Below are positions 47,347 to 56,987 of a stretch of DNA of 64,000 nucleotides, one piece after another. The stretch is from the NCBI RefSeq assembly GCF_002015115.1, contig NZ_MUYA01000004.1, positions 217,820-281,819 on the forward strand. Reading direction: 5' to 3'. The notes beneath the pieces were generated by a model. The model did not search any database, was not told the origin of the DNA, and was given only the letters and a program-made list of their open reading frames with translations. Each line of letters begins with the position of its first letter. The first letter of the stretch is position 1. This DNA is from Haemophilus paracuniculus. Lineage in GTDB: Bacteria > Pseudomonadota > Gammaproteobacteria > Enterobacterales > Pasteurellaceae. Both the position numbers and the translations under genes were made by a program.

Positions 47347-48438
47347 TTAAACGTTAAAACGGAAGTGCATTACATCGCCGTCTTGCACGATATAATCCTT
47401 GCCCTCTAAACGCCATTTTCCTGCGTCTTTCGCCCCGTTTTCGCCTTTGTATTGGATGAAATCATCGTAGGCAATCACTTCGGCACGGATAAAGCCTCGC
47501 TCGAAGTCGGTGTGGATCACAGCGGCAGCTTTTGGTGCGGTTGCCCCGACTGAGACCGTCCACGCACGCACTTCTTTTACGCCAGCGGTGAAGTAGGTTT
47601 GCAAGTTGAGCAAGGCGTAACCTGCACGGATCACGCGGTTCAAACCCGGTTCTTCAATACCGAGATCTTGTAAAAATTCGACTTTTTCTTCGTCTTCCAA
47701 TTCTGCGATTTCCGCTTCAATCGCGGCACACACAGGCACAACCACTGCCCCCTCTTTTTCGGCGATTTCACGCACGCGGTCGAGGTATGGGTTATTTTCA
47801 AAACCGTCTTCGTTCACGTTGGCGATGTACATCACAGGTTTGAGCGTAAGGAAGTTGTAGCCTTTGATGGCGTGTAATTCGTCTTTGTCTAACGGCACAG
47901 AGCGGATCATTCCTGCATTTTCAAGCACTGGCAGGATTTTTTCCATAATTGATAGCTCAAATTTCGCGTCTTTGTCGCCGCCTTTGGCTCGTTTTTGTAA
48001 GCGTTGGATCGCCCGTTCGCAGCTATCCAAATCCGCCAACGCCAATTCGGTGTTGATGATTTCAATATCGTCCGCAGGGTCGATTTTGCCTGCAACGTGA
48101 ACGATGTCATCATTCTCAAAACAACGCACAACGTGTCCGATCGCGTCCGTTTCACGAATGTTGGCAAGGAATTTATTACCTAAACCCTCGCCCTTACTCG
48201 CCCCTGCCACCAGGCCTGCGATGTCCACAAATTCCATTGTGGTTGGCAACACACGCTCAGGTTTAACGATTTCCGCCAATTTATCCAAACGAGGATCAGG
48301 CATCGGCACTACGCCCGTGTTCGGCTCAATGGTACAGAATGGATAGTTTGCCGCCTCAATCCCTGCTTTGGTTAAGGCGTTGAAAAGGGTCGATTTTCCC
48401 ACGTTTGGTAAACCGACAATACCACATTTAAATCCCAT
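47347..48438 (-). CDS. ychF: Redox-regulated ribosome-binding ATPase YchF
   Basis: A 363-residue Obg-family P-loop protein that prefers ATP and binds ribosomes. The P-loop is [14 protein letters not shown] (9-22), switch region [20 protein letters not shown], the NVNED nucleotide-specificity area and a C-terminal TGS domain ([20 protein letters not shown], then [16 protein letters not shown]) are visible. pth is the upstream neighbour, as in most gamma-proteobacteria, but here a 124-base hairpin cassette lies between them. Confidence 0.97.
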   Translation of the reverse strand: MGFKCGIVGLPNVGKSTLFNALTKAGIEAANYPFCTIEPNTGVVPMPDPRLDKLAEIVKPERVLPTTMEFVDIAGLVAGASKGEGLGNKFLANIRETDAIGHVVRCFENDDIVHVAGKIDPADDIEIINTELALADLDSCERAIQRLQKRAKGGDKDAKFELSIMEKILPVLENAGMIRSVPLDKDELHAIKGYNFLTLKPVMYIANVNEDGFENNPYLDRVREIAEKEGAVVVPVCAAIEAEIAELEDEEKVEFLQDLGIEEPGLNRVIRAGYALLNLQTYFTAGVKEVRAWTVSVGATAPKAAAVIHTDFERGFIRAEVIAYDDFIQYKGENGAKDAGKWRLEGKDYIVQDGDVMHFRFNV

Positions 48439-48486
48439 AATTTTTCCTTTTGTTTGTAAATTGTTTCTAAAATCTTACCGCTTGTA

Positions 48487-48610
48487 GCCCCCTACCCCTG
48501 CTTCGCAGGGACTTCCCCCGCAAGCGGGGGCAGATCAGATTCTGCGATGATTTTAAGATCTTCCCCCGCTTGCGGGGGAAGTGGTCGAGCAGAGCGAGAC
48601 CGTAGGGGGC
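48487..48610 (+). repeat. Palindromic cassette R2, copy 2
   Basis: GCCCCCT and AGGGGGC ends enclose CCCTGCTTCGCAGGG, CCCCCGCAAGCGGGGG, a spacer, CCCCCGCTTGCGGGGG and a GGTC/GACC stem. It has the same plan as the copy at 28746, but the first and last hairpins differ in sequence while keeping pairing. It lies between pth and ychF. Confidence 0.85.
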
Positions 48611-48630
48611 AACTTAATCACAAGAGAGTT

Positions 48631-49215
48631 TTATGCCTTAAACCCATTCAACCGATTTGTCGCTTTGACGATGCCCTCTTTAAACAGCACCTCAACGCAG
48701 CGACCTGCTTCGTCAATTACGCTGTCGATCAAGGTTTGATCCGCTGGCGAGGGTTTGCCTAGCACATAGGCAGCGACTAAATCTTTATGCCCTGGGTGTC
48801 CTATTCCGATTCGCACACGGTAGAAATTATTACTGTTGGCGAGGTTGGCGATAATATCTTTCAAGCCATTATGACCGCCGTGTCCGCCGCCCTGCTTGAT
48901 TTTCGCCACGCCACAAGGCAAATCCAACTCATCGTGGGCGACCAAAATTTCTTCGGGTTTGATTCGATAAAAATTCGCCAATGCCCCCACCGCTTTTCCG
49001 CTTAAATTCATAAAAGTGGTTGGCACGAGCAAACGCACTTCGCCTTGTGCCGTGTTGATTTTGGCGACCTTGCCGAAAAATTTTGGTTCGTCTTTCAAAC
49101 TCACATTATATTGACGGGCGATTTCGTTAATCAGCCATTCGCCCACATTGTGGCGAGTGCCTTCATATTTCGCCCCTGGGTTGGCAAGACCGACAATCAA
49201 TTTGATCTGCGACAC
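48631..49215 (-). CDS. pth: Peptidyl-tRNA hydrolase
   Basis: A 194-residue enzyme that frees tRNA from drop-off peptidyl-t[23 protein letters not shown] carries catalytic His22; [20 protein letters not shown] and [20 protein letters not shown] with Asp and the [11 protein letters not shown] motif follow. The start is GTG 49215 behind AGAGGTCAAG. Upstream lies a terminator of a decayed frame, so pth has its own promoter in the narrow gap. Confidence 0.97.
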   Translation of the reverse strand: MSQIKLIVGLANPGAKYEGTRHNVGEWLINEIARQYNVSLKDEPKFFGKVAKINTAQGEVRLLVPTTFMNLSGKAVGALANFYRIKPEEILVAHDELDLPCGVAKIKQGGGHGGHNGLKDIIANLANSNNFYRVRIGIGHPGHKDLVAAYVLGKPSPADQTLIDSVIDEAGRCVEVLFKEGIVKATNRLNGFKA

Positions 49216-49285
49216 CTTGACCTCTTTTGCTAAAACCTAAAAGGGCGATATTGTAGGGAAATTGGGGGGATTGTACAAGGAAGAA

Positions 49286-49315
49286 AAAACGGAATTACAA
49301 CTGTAATTCCGTTTT
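49286..49315 (-). terminator. Strong terminator upstream of pth
   Basis: AAAACGGAATTACA and TGTAATTCCGTTTT form a 14-bp perfect stem with a 2-base centre, followed on the reverse strand by a T-rich run. It lies just behind the small reverse-strand frame at 49320. Confidence 0.9.
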
Positions 49316-49319
49316 AATA

Positions 49320-49460
49320 CTATTTTAGTTCTTCCACATTTCTAAGCGTAAAATCATTTCCTTTTGATTGCATTTCAGATTTAATGATTGAAACAGCCAT
49401 ATTTGCGGATGGGGCTTGTACAGTTTTTGAGGCTTGGTAACCGCCTATACTGCCAATTTC
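49320..49460 (-). pseudogene. Remnant of a small gene between pth and carB
   Basis: In the 412-base gap between pth and carB the reverse strand has a short frame of 46 codons ending at 49320. It has protein-like composition (GGYQASKTVQAPSANMAVSI, IKSEMQSKGNDFTLRNVEEL) and its own strong terminator behind it. It is open only back to an in-frame TAA at 49461-49463; there is no start codon near the beginning, and an internal ATG would give only 27 residues with no visible binding site. I read it as the tail of a lost gene, of unknown family. The rest of the gap is A+T-rich and holds the carB terminator. Confidence 0.4.
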
Positions 49461-49573
49461 TTATTTTTGAAGCTCATTAACCAAAAAAATTTGCCCCATA
49501 GTTTTTTACACTATACTTCCATAGAGCGTATTTATTTGGTCTGGAATACCATTTCACTATTAAGAGCAAAAAA

Positions 49574-49602
49574 GCAGATAATCGAAATTTTCAATTATCT
49601 GC
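49574..49602 (-). terminator. Terminator after carB
   Basis: GCAGATAAT and ATTATCTGC form the stem; the reverse strand continues with TTTTTT. It starts 26 bases behind the carB stop. Confidence 0.85.
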
Positions 49603-49627
49603 CCTCTTGCTATGGCTAGGCTAAGAA

Positions 49628-52600
49628 TTACAACCCTTTATGCAACCCCTGCACGGAATACACATCAAACTCGTTGATATGCTTCACGCCGTAGGATACG
49701 GCGTCTGCCCCTGCCATTGTGGTGTAGAGTGGCACACGCAGTTGTAGAGCGGTGCGGCGGATTGAGTGGCTGTCGGCGATGATTTCAGGGTCGCCGCCCA
49801 CGGTGTTGATCACCAACGCAATTTCGCCGTTTTTGAGGGCATCGACAATATGTGGGCGACCTTCACGCACTTTGTTGATTGTTTGCACCGCAATGCCTTG
49901 CTCACGCAGGAATTTTGCCGTGCCGAAGCTGGCACACAAGCCGTAGCCTTGTTCTTGCAGGCGTTTGGCGATGTCGATTAAGTCTGCTTTGTGTTCGTCC
50001 ATTACCGAGAGGTAAACTTTGCCCACTTTCGGGATTCGTTCGCCCGCCCCTAACTGGGCTTTGAAAAAGGCTTCGGCGAAGGTTTTGCCCACGCCCATTA
50101 CTTCGCCCGTTGAACGCATTTCAGGTCCTAAAATGGTGTCCACCCCTGGGAATTTGATGAATGGGAACACCGCTTCTTTAACGAAATAGTGTGGTGGAAT
50201 CACTTCTTGCAACGCATTTTGCTCTTTAAGGCTGATGCCTGCCATTACGCGTGCGGCGATTTTGGCGAGCGGTTGCCCCGTGGCTTTGCTGACAAATGGC
50301 ACGGTACGGCTGGCACGCGGATTGACTTCCAACACATAGATCACATCATTCTGCACCGCAAACTGCACGTTCATCAAGCCTTTCACGCCCAACGCAAACG
50401 CCATTTCTTTGGTTTGACGGCGAATTTCATCTTGAATCGCACCGCTTAATGAGTATGGCGGTAGCGAGCAAGCTGAGTCGCCGCTGTGAATCCCTGCCTG
50501 CTCAACGTGTTGCATAATGCCACCGATCACCACGTTTTCGCCATCGCAAATACAATCCACATCGACCTCAATCGCGTTATTGAGGAAGTGATCGAGCAGG
50601 ATCGGGCTGTCGTTTGAGACCGACACCGCCTCACGCATATAGCGGTTCAATTCTTCATCATTGTAAACGATCTGCATTGCACGACCGCCGAGAACGTAAG
50701 ACGGACGCACCACCAACGGATAGCCGACTTCGTTCGCCAAGGCTAAGGCTTCGTCCGCATTGCGAGCGGTGCGATTTGGTGGCTGTTTGAGGTTGAGCTG
50801 ATTGAGGATCTGCTGGAAACGCTCACGGTCTTCGGCGGCGTCAATGCTATCCGCCGAAGTGCCGATAATGTTCACCCCATTTTCGTGTAACGCATTTGCC
50901 AATTTGAGCGGGGTTTGACCGCCGTAATGCACGATCACGCCCCACGGTTTTTCCACACGCACGATTTCTAACACATCTTCAAGGGTTAAAGGCTCGAAAT
51001 ACAAGCGGTCAGATGTGTCGAAATCGGTGGAAACCGTTTCAGGGTTGCAGTTCACCATAATGGTTTCAAAACCGCTTTCACGCAGGGCGAGGGCGGCGTG
51101 AACACAGCAGTAGTCAAATTCGATCCCTTGCCCGATACGGTTCGGACCGCCGCCCAAAATCATCACTTTTTTGCGGTCGCTTGGGTTGGCTTCGCACTCT
51201 TGTTCGTAGGTGGAATAGAGGTAAGCGGTGTCCGATTTAAATTCCGCCGCGCAGGTATCCACCCGCTTGTAAACAGGTACGATATTGAGGCTGTGGCGGT
51301 AATCACGCACGGTTTTTTCGCTCACTTTGGTCAGTTGCGAAATGCGTTTGTCCGAGAAGCCTTTGCGTTTGAGGCGTAGTAATTCCGCCGCGTCCAAATC
51401 GCTGAGGGATTTTTTCTCTAAGGCGAGTTCTTCTTGCACCAGATCTTGAATTTGCACTAAGAACCACGGATCGATTTTGGAATAGTGATGCACTTCTTCA
51501 AGGCTAAATCCTGCCCCGAATGCGTCCGCCACATAGAGAATACGGCTCGGGCCGGGGTTGGCAAGCTCACGGCGGATTTTTTCAGGGTGTTCCGAAAGCA
51601 GATTGAAGCCACAAATGCCCGTTTCCAAGCCACGTAAGGCTTTTTGCAAACTCTCTTGGAAGGTTCGCCCCATTGCCATTACTTCGCCCACGGATTTCAT
51701 CTGAGTGGTTAAGCGATCATCGGCGTTGGCGAATTTCTCAAAGGCAAAGCGAGGGATTTTGGTTACCACATAATCGAGGGTTGGCTCAAACGAGGCTGGG
51801 ATCAAACCGCCTGTAATATCGTTTCGCAATTCGTTGAGGGTGTAGCCCACCGCCAATTTCGCCGCCACTTTTGCGATCGGGAAGCCTGTCGCCTTACTTG
51901 CCAACGCCGAAGAACGGCTCACACGCGGGTTCATTTCGATCACGATCATCTCGCCATTTTCAGGGTTGATCGCAAATTGCACGTTCGCACCGCCCGTATC
52001 CACCCCGATTTCACGCAACACCGCCAGCGAGGCGTTACGCATAATTTGATACTCTTTATCGGTCAAAGTTTGAGCAGGAGCAACGGTAATGCTGTCGCCC
52101 GTATGCACGCCCATTGGGTCAAAGTTCTCAATCGAGCAAACGATAATGCAGTTGTCCGCTTTATCACGCACCACTTCCATTTCGTACTCTTTCCAGCCAA
52201 GCACCGACTGCTCGATCAGCAATTCGTGGGTCGGCGAGGCCTCAAAACCACGCTCGCAGATCGCCATAAATTCATCACGGTTGTAAGCGATCCCACCGCC
52301 CGATCCGCCCATTGTAAAAGACGGACGAATTAAGGTTGGGAAGCCCACTTTTTCCTGTGCGGCTAAGGCTTCTTCAAAGCTGTGAGCGACAAACGATTTC
52401 GGGGTAAACAAGCCGATTTTTTCCATCGCTTCTTTAAAACGCCCACGGTCTTCCGCTTTGTCGATCGCATCTTCGGTCGCCCCGATCAATTCCACATTAA
52501 ACTGTTTCAGCACGCCATTTTTGGCAAGATCTAAGGCACAATTCAACGCAGTCTGACCGCCCATTGTCGGCAAAATCGCATCAGGACGCTCTTTTTCGAT

Positions 52601-52831
52601 GATTTTCGCGACTGTTCGCCACTCAATCGGCTCAATATAGGTAACGTCCGCCATATTCGGATCGGTCATAATGGTCGCTGGATTGGAATTAACCAACACC
52701 ACCTTATAACCCTCTTCACGCAACGCCTTACACGCCTGCGCCCCCGAATAGTCAAACTCACACGCCTGCCCGATCACAATCGGACCCGCCCCAATAATTA
52801 AAATGGTTTTTATGTCTGTACGTTTTGGCAT
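49628..52831 (-). CDS. carB: Carbamoyl phosphate synthase, large subunit
   Basis: A 1067-residue enzyme that makes carbamoyl phosphate from bicarbonate, ammonia and two ATP, for arginine and pyrimidines. Two homologous ATP-grasp halves are visible: [20 protein letters not shown] in the first and [20 protein letters not shown] in the second, with [19 protein letters not shown] in the synthetase core. The C-terminal allosteric domain (about 935-1067) contains [20 protein letters not shown]. carA lies upstream, separated by 200 bases with an uptake-sequence pair and an R2 cassette, which is a wide gap for a subunit pair. Confidence 0.98.
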   Translation of the reverse strand: MPKRTDIKTILIIGAGPIVIGQACEFDYSGAQACKALREEGYKVVLVNSNPATIMTDPNMADVTYIEPIEWRTVAKIIEKERPDAILPTMGGQTALNCALDLAKNGVLKQFNVELIGATEDAIDKAEDRGRFKEAMEKIGLFTPKSFVAHSFEEALAAQEKVGFPTLIRPSFTMGGSGGGIAYNRDEFMAICERGFEASPTHELLIEQSVLGWKEYEMEVVRDKADNCIIVCSIENFDPMGVHTGDSITVAPAQTLTDKEYQIMRNASLAVLREIGVDTGGANVQFAINPENGEMIVIEMNPRVSRSSALASKATGFPIAKVAAKLAVGYTLNELRNDITGGLIPASFEPTLDYVVTKIPRFAFEKFANADDRLTTQMKSVGEVMAMGRTFQESLQKALRGLETGICGFNLLSEHPEKIRRELANPGPSRILYVADAFGAGFSLEEVHHYSKIDPWFLVQIQDLVQEELALEKKSLSDLDAAELLRLKRKGFSDKRISQLTKVSEKTVRDYRHSLNIVPVYKRVDTCAAEFKSDTAYLYSTYEQECEANPSDRKKVMILGGGPNRIGQGIEFDYCCVHAALALRESGFETIMVNCNPETVSTDFDTSDRLYFEPLTLEDVLEIVRVEKPWGVIVHYGGQTPLKLANALHENGVNIIGTSADSIDAAEDRERFQQILNQLNLKQPPNRTARNADEALALANEVGYPLVVRPSYVLGGRAMQIVYNDEELNRYMREAVSVSNDSPILLDHFLNNAIEVDVDCICDGENVVIGGIMQHVEQAGIHSGDSACSLPPYSLSGAIQDEIRRQTKEMAFALGVKGLMNVQFAVQNDVIYVLEVNPRASRTVPFVSKATGQPLAKIAARVMAGISLKEQNALQEVIPPHYFVKEAVFPFIKFPGVDTILGPEMRSTGEVMGVGKTFAEAFFKAQLGAGERIPKVGKVYLSVMDEHKADLIDIAKRLQEQGYGLCASFGTAKFLREQGIAVQTINKVREGRPHIVDALKNGEIALVINTVGGDPEIIADSHSIRRTALQLRVPLYTTMAGADAVSYGVKHINEFDVYSVQGLHKGL

Positions 52832-52863
52832 TTTTAATCTCTTTTGATGTTGGTATTTAGTTT

Positions 52864-52909
52864 ACAAGCGGTGGGATTTTACGAAATTTTTAAAAATCTG
52901 ACCGCTTGT
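52864..52909. repeat. Inverted pair of uptake sequences between carA and carB
   Basis: ACAAGCGGT (52864-52872) faces ACCGCTTGT (52901-52909), within the carAB intercistronic gap. Confidence 0.75.
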
Positions 52910-52919
52910 ATTTGTTTTG

Positions 52920-53023
52920 CCCCCTACGACTTCGCTTCGCTCAGCCACTTCCCCCGCAAGCGGGGGCAGATTGATCTTCCCCCCGTTTACGGGGGAAGTA
53001 CCGCCGTAGGCGGGGTAGGGGGC
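52920..53023 (+). repeat. Palindromic cassette R2, copy 3
   Basis: GCCCCCT/AGGGGGC ends, inner CCCCCGCAAGCGGGGG and CCCCGTTTACGGGG hairpins, and an ACCGCC-GGCGG stem. It is shorter than the other two copies and lies between carA and carB, so it would be transcribed in the carAB mRNA. Confidence 0.85.
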
Positions 53024-53031
53024 AGAAAAAT

Positions 53032-54156
53032 TTAGTTTTTCGCCTTTTTCAACTCATCAATAAACTTGTCGAACAAATACGCCACGTCATTCGGGCCGGG
53101 GCTGGCTTCGGGGTGGCCTTGGAACGAGAAAGCGGATTGGGTGGTGAGTTCAATCCCTTGCACCGAGTTGTCAAATAGCGAGCGGTGGGTTACTACCACA
53201 TTTTCTGGCAAGCTCGCTTCGTCCACTTCAAAGCCGTGGTTTTGGCTGGTGATTAACACTTTTTGGGTGTTGAGATCTTGCACAGGGTGGTTCGCCCCGT
53301 GGTGTCCGAACGTCATTTTGCGAGTTTTGCCACCCACCGCCAAGCCGAGTAGCTGATGCCCTAAACAGATGCCGAAAATCGGTTTTTTGGTGGCGAGTAG
53401 GGTTTGAATTGCCGAAATCGCATAATCGCACGGCTCTGGGTCGCCCGGTCCGTTTGACAGGAAAATGCCGTCTGGGTTGAGTGCTAACACCTGTTCAGCG
53501 GTGGTTTTAGCTGGCACAACGGTAATTTTACAACCACGATCGGCAAGCATCCGCAAGATATTGCGTTTCACCCCGAAATCATAGGCGACCACGTGGAATT
53601 GTGGGGCGGTTTGTGGCACGTAGCCCTTGCCGAGTTGCCATTCGCCTTCCGTCCATTGGTAGGCTTGCTCGCAGGTAACTTGTTGAGCTAAATCTTGCCC
53701 TGCCATTGAGCCGAAACTTTTTGCCAATTCCAACGCTTTCGCTTCGTCCGTGCCAACATAAATACAGCCCGCCATTGCCCCTTTATCACGCAAAATCCGT
53801 GTGAGGCGGCGGGTGTCGAGGTCGGCAATCGCCACCACTTTGTTTTTGACTAAATAATCAGAAAGGGAAGAATTAGCACGGAAATTGCTATGCAATAACG
53901 GCAAATCACGAATAATCAAGCCAGCCGCATAAACTTTGGCGGATTCGCTGTCTTCTTCGTTCGTTCCCGTGTTGCCGATATGCGGATAGGTAAGGGTTAC
54001 CATCTGGTTGGTGTAAGAGGGATCGGTCAGGATTTCTTGATAGCCCGTCATTGCGGTGTTGAACACCACTTCACCAATGCTATGACCTTGATAACCAATG
54101 GATTTTCCGTGAAACACTGAACCGTCAGCGAGGACGAGAATTGCAGGTTCAAACAT
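53032..54156 (-). CDS. carA: Carbamoyl phosphate synthase, small subunit
   Basis: A 374-residue glutamine amidotransferase that feeds ammonia to CarB. The N-terminal half has [20 protein letters not shown] and [20 protein letters not shown]. The C-terminal class I domain has the nucleophile in [19 protein letters not shown] and the His-Glu pair in [11 protein letters not shown]. The frame is full length (E. coli 382). Two ARG boxes with the correct 21-base spacing lie 40-80 bases upstream of ATG 54156, so arginine repression is expected. Confidence 0.98.
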   Translation of the reverse strand: MFEPAILVLADGSVFHGKSIGYQGHSIGEVVFNTAMTGYQEILTDPSYTNQMVTLTYPHIGNTGTNEEDSESAKVYAAGLIIRDLPLLHSNFRANSSLSDYLVKNKVVAIADLDTRRLTRILRDKGAMAGCIYVGTDEAKALELAKSFGSMAGQDLAQQVTCEQAYQWTEGEWQLGKGYVPQTAPQFHVVAYDFGVKRNILRMLADRGCKITVVPAKTTAEQVLALNPDGIFLSNGPGDPEPCDYAISAIQTLLATKKPIFGICLGHQLLGLAVGGKTRKMTFGHHGANHPVQDLNTQKVLITSQNHGFEVDEASLPENVVVTHRSLFDNSVQGIELTTQSAFSFQGHPEASPGPNDVAYLFDKFIDELKKAKN

Positions 54157-54197
54157 TCTTCTTTACTCCTAAAAATTTTGTTGCGTTGCGTTATTAG

Positions 54198-54242
54198 TGC
54201 AAAAATATGCAGTTATTTTGCATAATTATTCTATTTTAAGCA
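54198..54242 (-). promoter_or_regulatory. carA promoter region with two ARG boxes
   Basis: TGCAAAAATATGCA (54198-54211) and TGCATAATTATTCT (54219-54232) match the TGAAT-WWWW-ATTCA-type ARG core at 11 and 12 of 14 positions. Their centres are 21 bases apart, as at artP. On the reverse strand TTGCTT (54237-54242) and CAAAAT 17 bases on could be the promoter, which the boxes would cover. Confidence 0.7.
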
Positions 54243-54245
54243 AGT

Positions 54246-54301
54246 GCAAGGGGTGGGATTTTTGCGAATTTTGTGAAATTTCTAAAAATCTACCCGCTTG
54301 T
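54246..54301. repeat. Inverted pair of variant uptake sequences upstream of carA
   Basis: GCAAGGGGTGGGATTTTT faces AAAATCTACCCGCTTG: one arm has the AAGGGG core and the other AAGCGG. Confidence 0.65.
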
Positions 54302-54302
54302 A

Positions 54303-54475
54303 GATCTACTTTTCTTTGCTAAGCAAAAGAACAATTATCCGAACATTTTGCTTTATTTGGCTTGTTTCTAATTTCTACGGTCGATTTGTAAACTCTCTTG
54401 CTTTGCGAGCTAAATATAGTATAAATCGTTCATAAAATTAACGAAACCTCTCAACGAAAAATGAAGGTGAAAATA
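54303..54475 (+). repeat. Dispersed palindromic element R1, degenerate copy E
   Basis: Recognisable by TTGTTTCTAATTTCTACGG, TCGATTTGTAAACTC and TAACGAAACC, but the leading hairpin and right arm have many changes and the stems are broken. It is an old, decaying copy in the gap between carA and rbsD. Confidence 0.7.
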
Positions 54476-54507
54476 AATCCTCACTATCTCAAAAAACGAT
54501 AATATTT

Positions 54508-54523
54508 TGTGAGATCGCTCACA
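54508..54523 (+). promoter_or_regulatory. Consensus CRP site of the rbs operon
   Basis: TGTGA-GATCGC-TCACA is a perfect TGTGA-N6-TCACA site with flanking symmetry. TTGTTT (54541-54546) and TATTGT (54564-54569) are 17 bases apart downstream; transcription from about 54577 would put the CRP centre near -61.5, the classical class I position. Confidence 0.8.
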
Positions 54524-54573
54524 AAATCAAAAAAATCCTGTTGTTTTTTCGGCAGGATTTTTTTATTGTGAAG

Positions 54574-54593
54574 CTATCGAAACGTTTCGATAG
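54574..54593 (+). promoter_or_regulatory. RbsR-type operator before rbsD
   Basis: CTATCGAAACGTTTCGATAG is a perfect 20-base palindrome with the central GAAACGTTTC core of LacI-family operators, including that of E. coli RbsR. It would lie at the predicted transcription start. No rbsR gene follows rbsK in this window. Confidence 0.8.
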
Positions 54594-54600
54594 AAATTTA

Positions 54601-54667
54601 CTCTCGCCCACTTGTGGGAGAGAGACAGATTTTAGCTTCGTTCAGAAGCTAAAATCAGAGAGAGGGG
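54601..54667 (+). repeat. CTCTC double-hairpin element R3, copy 1
   Basis: First hairpin CTCTCGCCCA-TGGGAGAG, linker ACAG, second hairpin ATTTTAGCTTC-GAAGCTAAAAT, then CAGAGAGAGGGG. The last arm supplies the AGAGGGG that acts as the rbsD ribosome-binding site. Confidence 0.8.
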
Positions 54668-54678
54668 AAACAAATAAA

Positions 54679-55098
54679 ATGAAAAAAACCAACCTACTTA
54701 ATGCGGAACTTTCACGTTTGATTGCAACAATGGGGCATACGGATGGGCTGACGATTTGTGATGCGGGTTTGCCGATTGGGCGTTCGCAGCCTTGTGTTGA
54801 TCTTGCCTTAACCAAAGGCGTGCCGAGTTTTTTGGCGACCCTTGACGTGGTGTTGAGCGAGCTGTTTGTGGAAAAAATTTTGCTGGCGGAAGAAATTAAG
54901 CAACATAATCCGCAGATTGAACAGCAACTGCTTGATTTAATTGAGAAAACTGCTCAATCCCAAGGGAAGCCTATTGCGGTGGAATATGTCAGCCACGAGC
55001 TATTTAAACAGCGAAATCAAGCTGTCAAAGGCGTGGTGCGGACGGGCGAATGTTCGCCTTATGCGAATGTGATCCTCTATTCGGGCGTGCCGTTTTAA
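54679..55098 (+). CDS. rbsD: D-ribose pyranase
   Basis: A 139-residue cytoplasmic mutarotase that converts beta-pyranose ribose to furanose forms for Rbs[21 protein letters not shown] carries the active-site His and Asp near residues 20-28; the C-terminal [20 protein letters not shown] is the conserved end. The start is ATG 54679; the frame runs further upstream across the operator but only from a TTG, so a longer product is unlikely. It is first of rbsD-A-C-B-K, rbsA following after 21 bases. Confidence 0.97.
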   Translation: MKKTNLLNAELSRLIATMGHTDGLTICDAGLPIGRSQPCVDLALTKGVPSFLATLDVVLSELFVEKILLAEEIKQHNPQIEQQLLDLIEKTAQSQGKPIAVEYVSHELFKQRNQAVKGVVRTGECSPYANVILYSGVPF

Positions 55099-55119
55099 TT
55101 TCATTCCACGAGGTCAAAA

Positions 55120-56598
55120 ATGAAAACCTTGTTAAAAATCAATGGGATAGATAAAGCCTTCCCTGGTGTGCAAGCCCTCAAAAATGCCTGCTTGAATGTG
55201 TACGCAGGGCGTGTGATGGCGTTAATGGGCGAAAATGGGGCGGGCAAATCGACCTTGATGAAAATCCTCACGGGCATTTATCAGCGAGATGCTGGCACGA
55301 TTGAATATCTGGGGCAAGCGGTCAGTTTCGCTAATCCGAAAGCCTCGCAACAGGCTGGGTTGAGCATTATTCATCAGGAACTCAACATTTTGGGTAATTT
55401 ATCGGTGGCGGAAAATCTGTTCCTCGGGCGAGAATTTACCCACCCGTGGGGTGGGATTGATTGGGGTAAAATGTACGCTGAATCCGACCGCTTGTTGGCA
55501 CGCTTGGGCGTAAAACGGTCGAGCAAAACCCCTGCCAATCAGCTTTCGTTGGGCGAATTGCAAATGGTCGAAATCGCTCGGGCGTTGAGCTTTGAATCGC
55601 AAGTGATCATTATGGACGAACCAACCGATGCCCTGACCGACACCGAAACGGAAGCCCTGTTTGCGGTGATTCGCGAGCTGAAAGCCGAGGGGCGTGGGAT
55701 TGTCTATATTTCGCACCGCTTGCAGGAAATTTTTCAGATCTGCGATGATGTAACCGTGTTGCGAGACGGGCAGTTTATCGGCGAGCGAGCGGTGGCGGAT
55801 CTCAATCAAGATGAGCTGATTGAAATGATGGTCGGGCGGAAATTGGAAGATCAATATCCGCATATTGAGGTGCCGTTAGGGGCGGAACGTTTGCGAGTAG
55901 AAAATCTGTCGGGCAGCGGTGTGCAAAATGTCAGTTTCCGCCTGCATAGTGGTGAAATTTTAGGCGTATCGGGCTTAATGGGGGCAGGTCGCACCGAACT
56001 GATGAAAGTGATTTACGGGGCATTGCCTCATTATTCGGGCGAGATCTACCTCGATCAGCAAAAAATTGAGATCCATTCCGCTCAGCAAGGTCTGGCGAAT
56101 GGGATCGTCTATATTTCCGAAGATCGTAAGGGCGATGGGCTGATTTTGGGAATGTCGGTTAAGCAAAATATGTCGCTGACCGCCCTGCCCTATTTGTCGC
56201 AATGGGGCAAAATCGATCAACGCAAAGAGCAGATGATCGTGCAAGATTTTATCGATCTGTTCAACATCAAAACCCCTTCGGCGGATAAGCGGATCGGCGA
56301 ATTATCAGGCGGTAATCAACAAAAAGTGGCGATCGCCAAAGGCTTGCTCACGCGTCCGAAAGTGCTGATTTTAGACGAGCCAACCCGTGGCGTGGATGTG
56401 GGGGCGAAAAAAGAGATCTACCAGCTGATCAACAAATTCAAAGCGGACGGATTGAGCATTATTTTAGTGTCGAGCGATATGCCCGAAGTGCTGGGAATGT
56501 CGGATCGGATTTTGGTAATGCGAGAGGGCAAAATCTCCGCTGAATTCAACCGCTTGCAAGCCACGCAGGAAAAATTATTGGCGGCGGCGATTAAATAA
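55120..56598 (+). CDS. rbsA: Ribose ABC transporter ATP-binding protein (two ATPase domains)
   Basis: A 492-residue ATPase of the sugar (CUT2) class. The first domain has Walker [10 protein letters not shown], signature [15 protein letters not shown] and Walker [11 protein letters not shown]. The second has the degenerate P-loop [13 protein letters not shown], the full signature [15 protein letters not shown] and [15 protein letters not shown]. This asymmetry is normal in RbsA. It energises ribose import with RbsC and RbsB. A 389-base gap with hairpin elements separates it from rbsC. Confidence 0.97.
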   Translation: MKTLLKINGIDKAFPGVQALKNACLNVYAGRVMALMGENGAGKSTLMKILTGIYQRDAGTIEYLGQAVSFANPKASQQAGLSIIHQELNILGNLSVAENLFLGREFTHPWGGIDWGKMYAESDRLLARLGVKRSSKTPANQLSLGELQMVEIARALSFESQVIIMDEPTDALTDTETEALFAVIRELKAEGRGIVYISHRLQEIFQICDDVTVLRDGQFIGERAVADLNQDELIEMMVGRKLEDQYPHIEVPLGAERLRVENLSGSGVQNVSFRLHSGEILGVSGLMGAGRTELMKVIYGALPHYSGEIYLDQQKIEIHSAQQGLANGIVYISEDRKGDGLILGMSVKQNMSLTALPYLSQWGKIDQRKEQMIVQDFIDLFNIKTPSADKRIGELSGGNQQKVAIAKGLLTRPKVLILDEPTRGVDVGAKKEIYQLINKFKADGLSIILVSSDMPEVLGMSDRILVMREGKISAEFNRLQATQEKLLAAAIK

Positions 56599-56604
56599 AT
56601 GACA

Positions 56605-56668
56605 CCCTCTCCCTGATTTTTCTTCTGCACGAAGAAAAATCTGTCCCTCTCCCATAAATGGGCGAGGG
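56605..56668 (-). repeat. CTCTC double-hairpin element R3, copy 2 (reverse)
   Basis: In reverse: CCCTCTCCC, second hairpin ATTTTTCTTC-GAAGAAAAAT, then CCCTCTCCCA-TGGGCGAGGG. The second hairpin has another sequence than copy 1 but full pairing. Confidence 0.78.
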
Positions 56669-56694
56669 TTTATAAGACATTTTGTGGATAAAAA

Positions 56695-56763
56695 CTCTCT
56701 CACGTTCACGGGAGAGAGACAGCGAAAAAATTGCGTTAGGCAATTTTTCGCAGAGAGAGGGCG
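56695..56763 (+). repeat. CTCTC double-hairpin element R3, copy 3
   Basis: CTCTCTCACG-CGGGAGAGAG hairpin, ACAG, then GCGAAAAAATTGC-GCAATTTTTCGC and AGAGAGAGGGCG. A third distinct second-hairpin sequence, again almost fully paired. With copy 2 it forms an inverted pair in the rbsA-rbsC gap. Confidence 0.78.
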
Positions 56764-56802
56764 ACAAGCGGTAAGATTTCCGTAAATTTTTTGTAATGTA
56801 CA

Positions 56803-56935
56803 CCCCTCTTTGAAAAAGAGGGGCTGGGGGAGATTTTAGCGATCTGAAATCTCGTTTGAGCGTAATTTGAGCTGACAAATCTCCCCTGTTTTAATCTCTT
56901 TTAGCCCCTCTTTACTAAAGAGGGGAACGGATCGA
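56803..56935. repeat. Palindromic element R4 between rbsA and rbsC
   Basis: CCCCTCTTT-AAAGAGGGG hairpins at both ends enclose GGGGAGATTT ... AAATCTCCCC, so the whole unit is nested inverted repeats. It is single in this window. With the two R3 copies it fills the rbsA-rbsC gap; no gene is seen there. Confidence 0.75.
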
Positions 56936-56987
56936 GCAAAGGTAAGATCCCAACAATTTTTAAAATATCTTTCAATAGGATAAAAAT

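Noticed and set aside
54541..54678. N-terminal extension of RbsD from a TTG at 54541
   Set aside because: It would start before the predicted transcription start and cover the operator; ATG 54679 has a ribosome-binding site and the known N-terminus.
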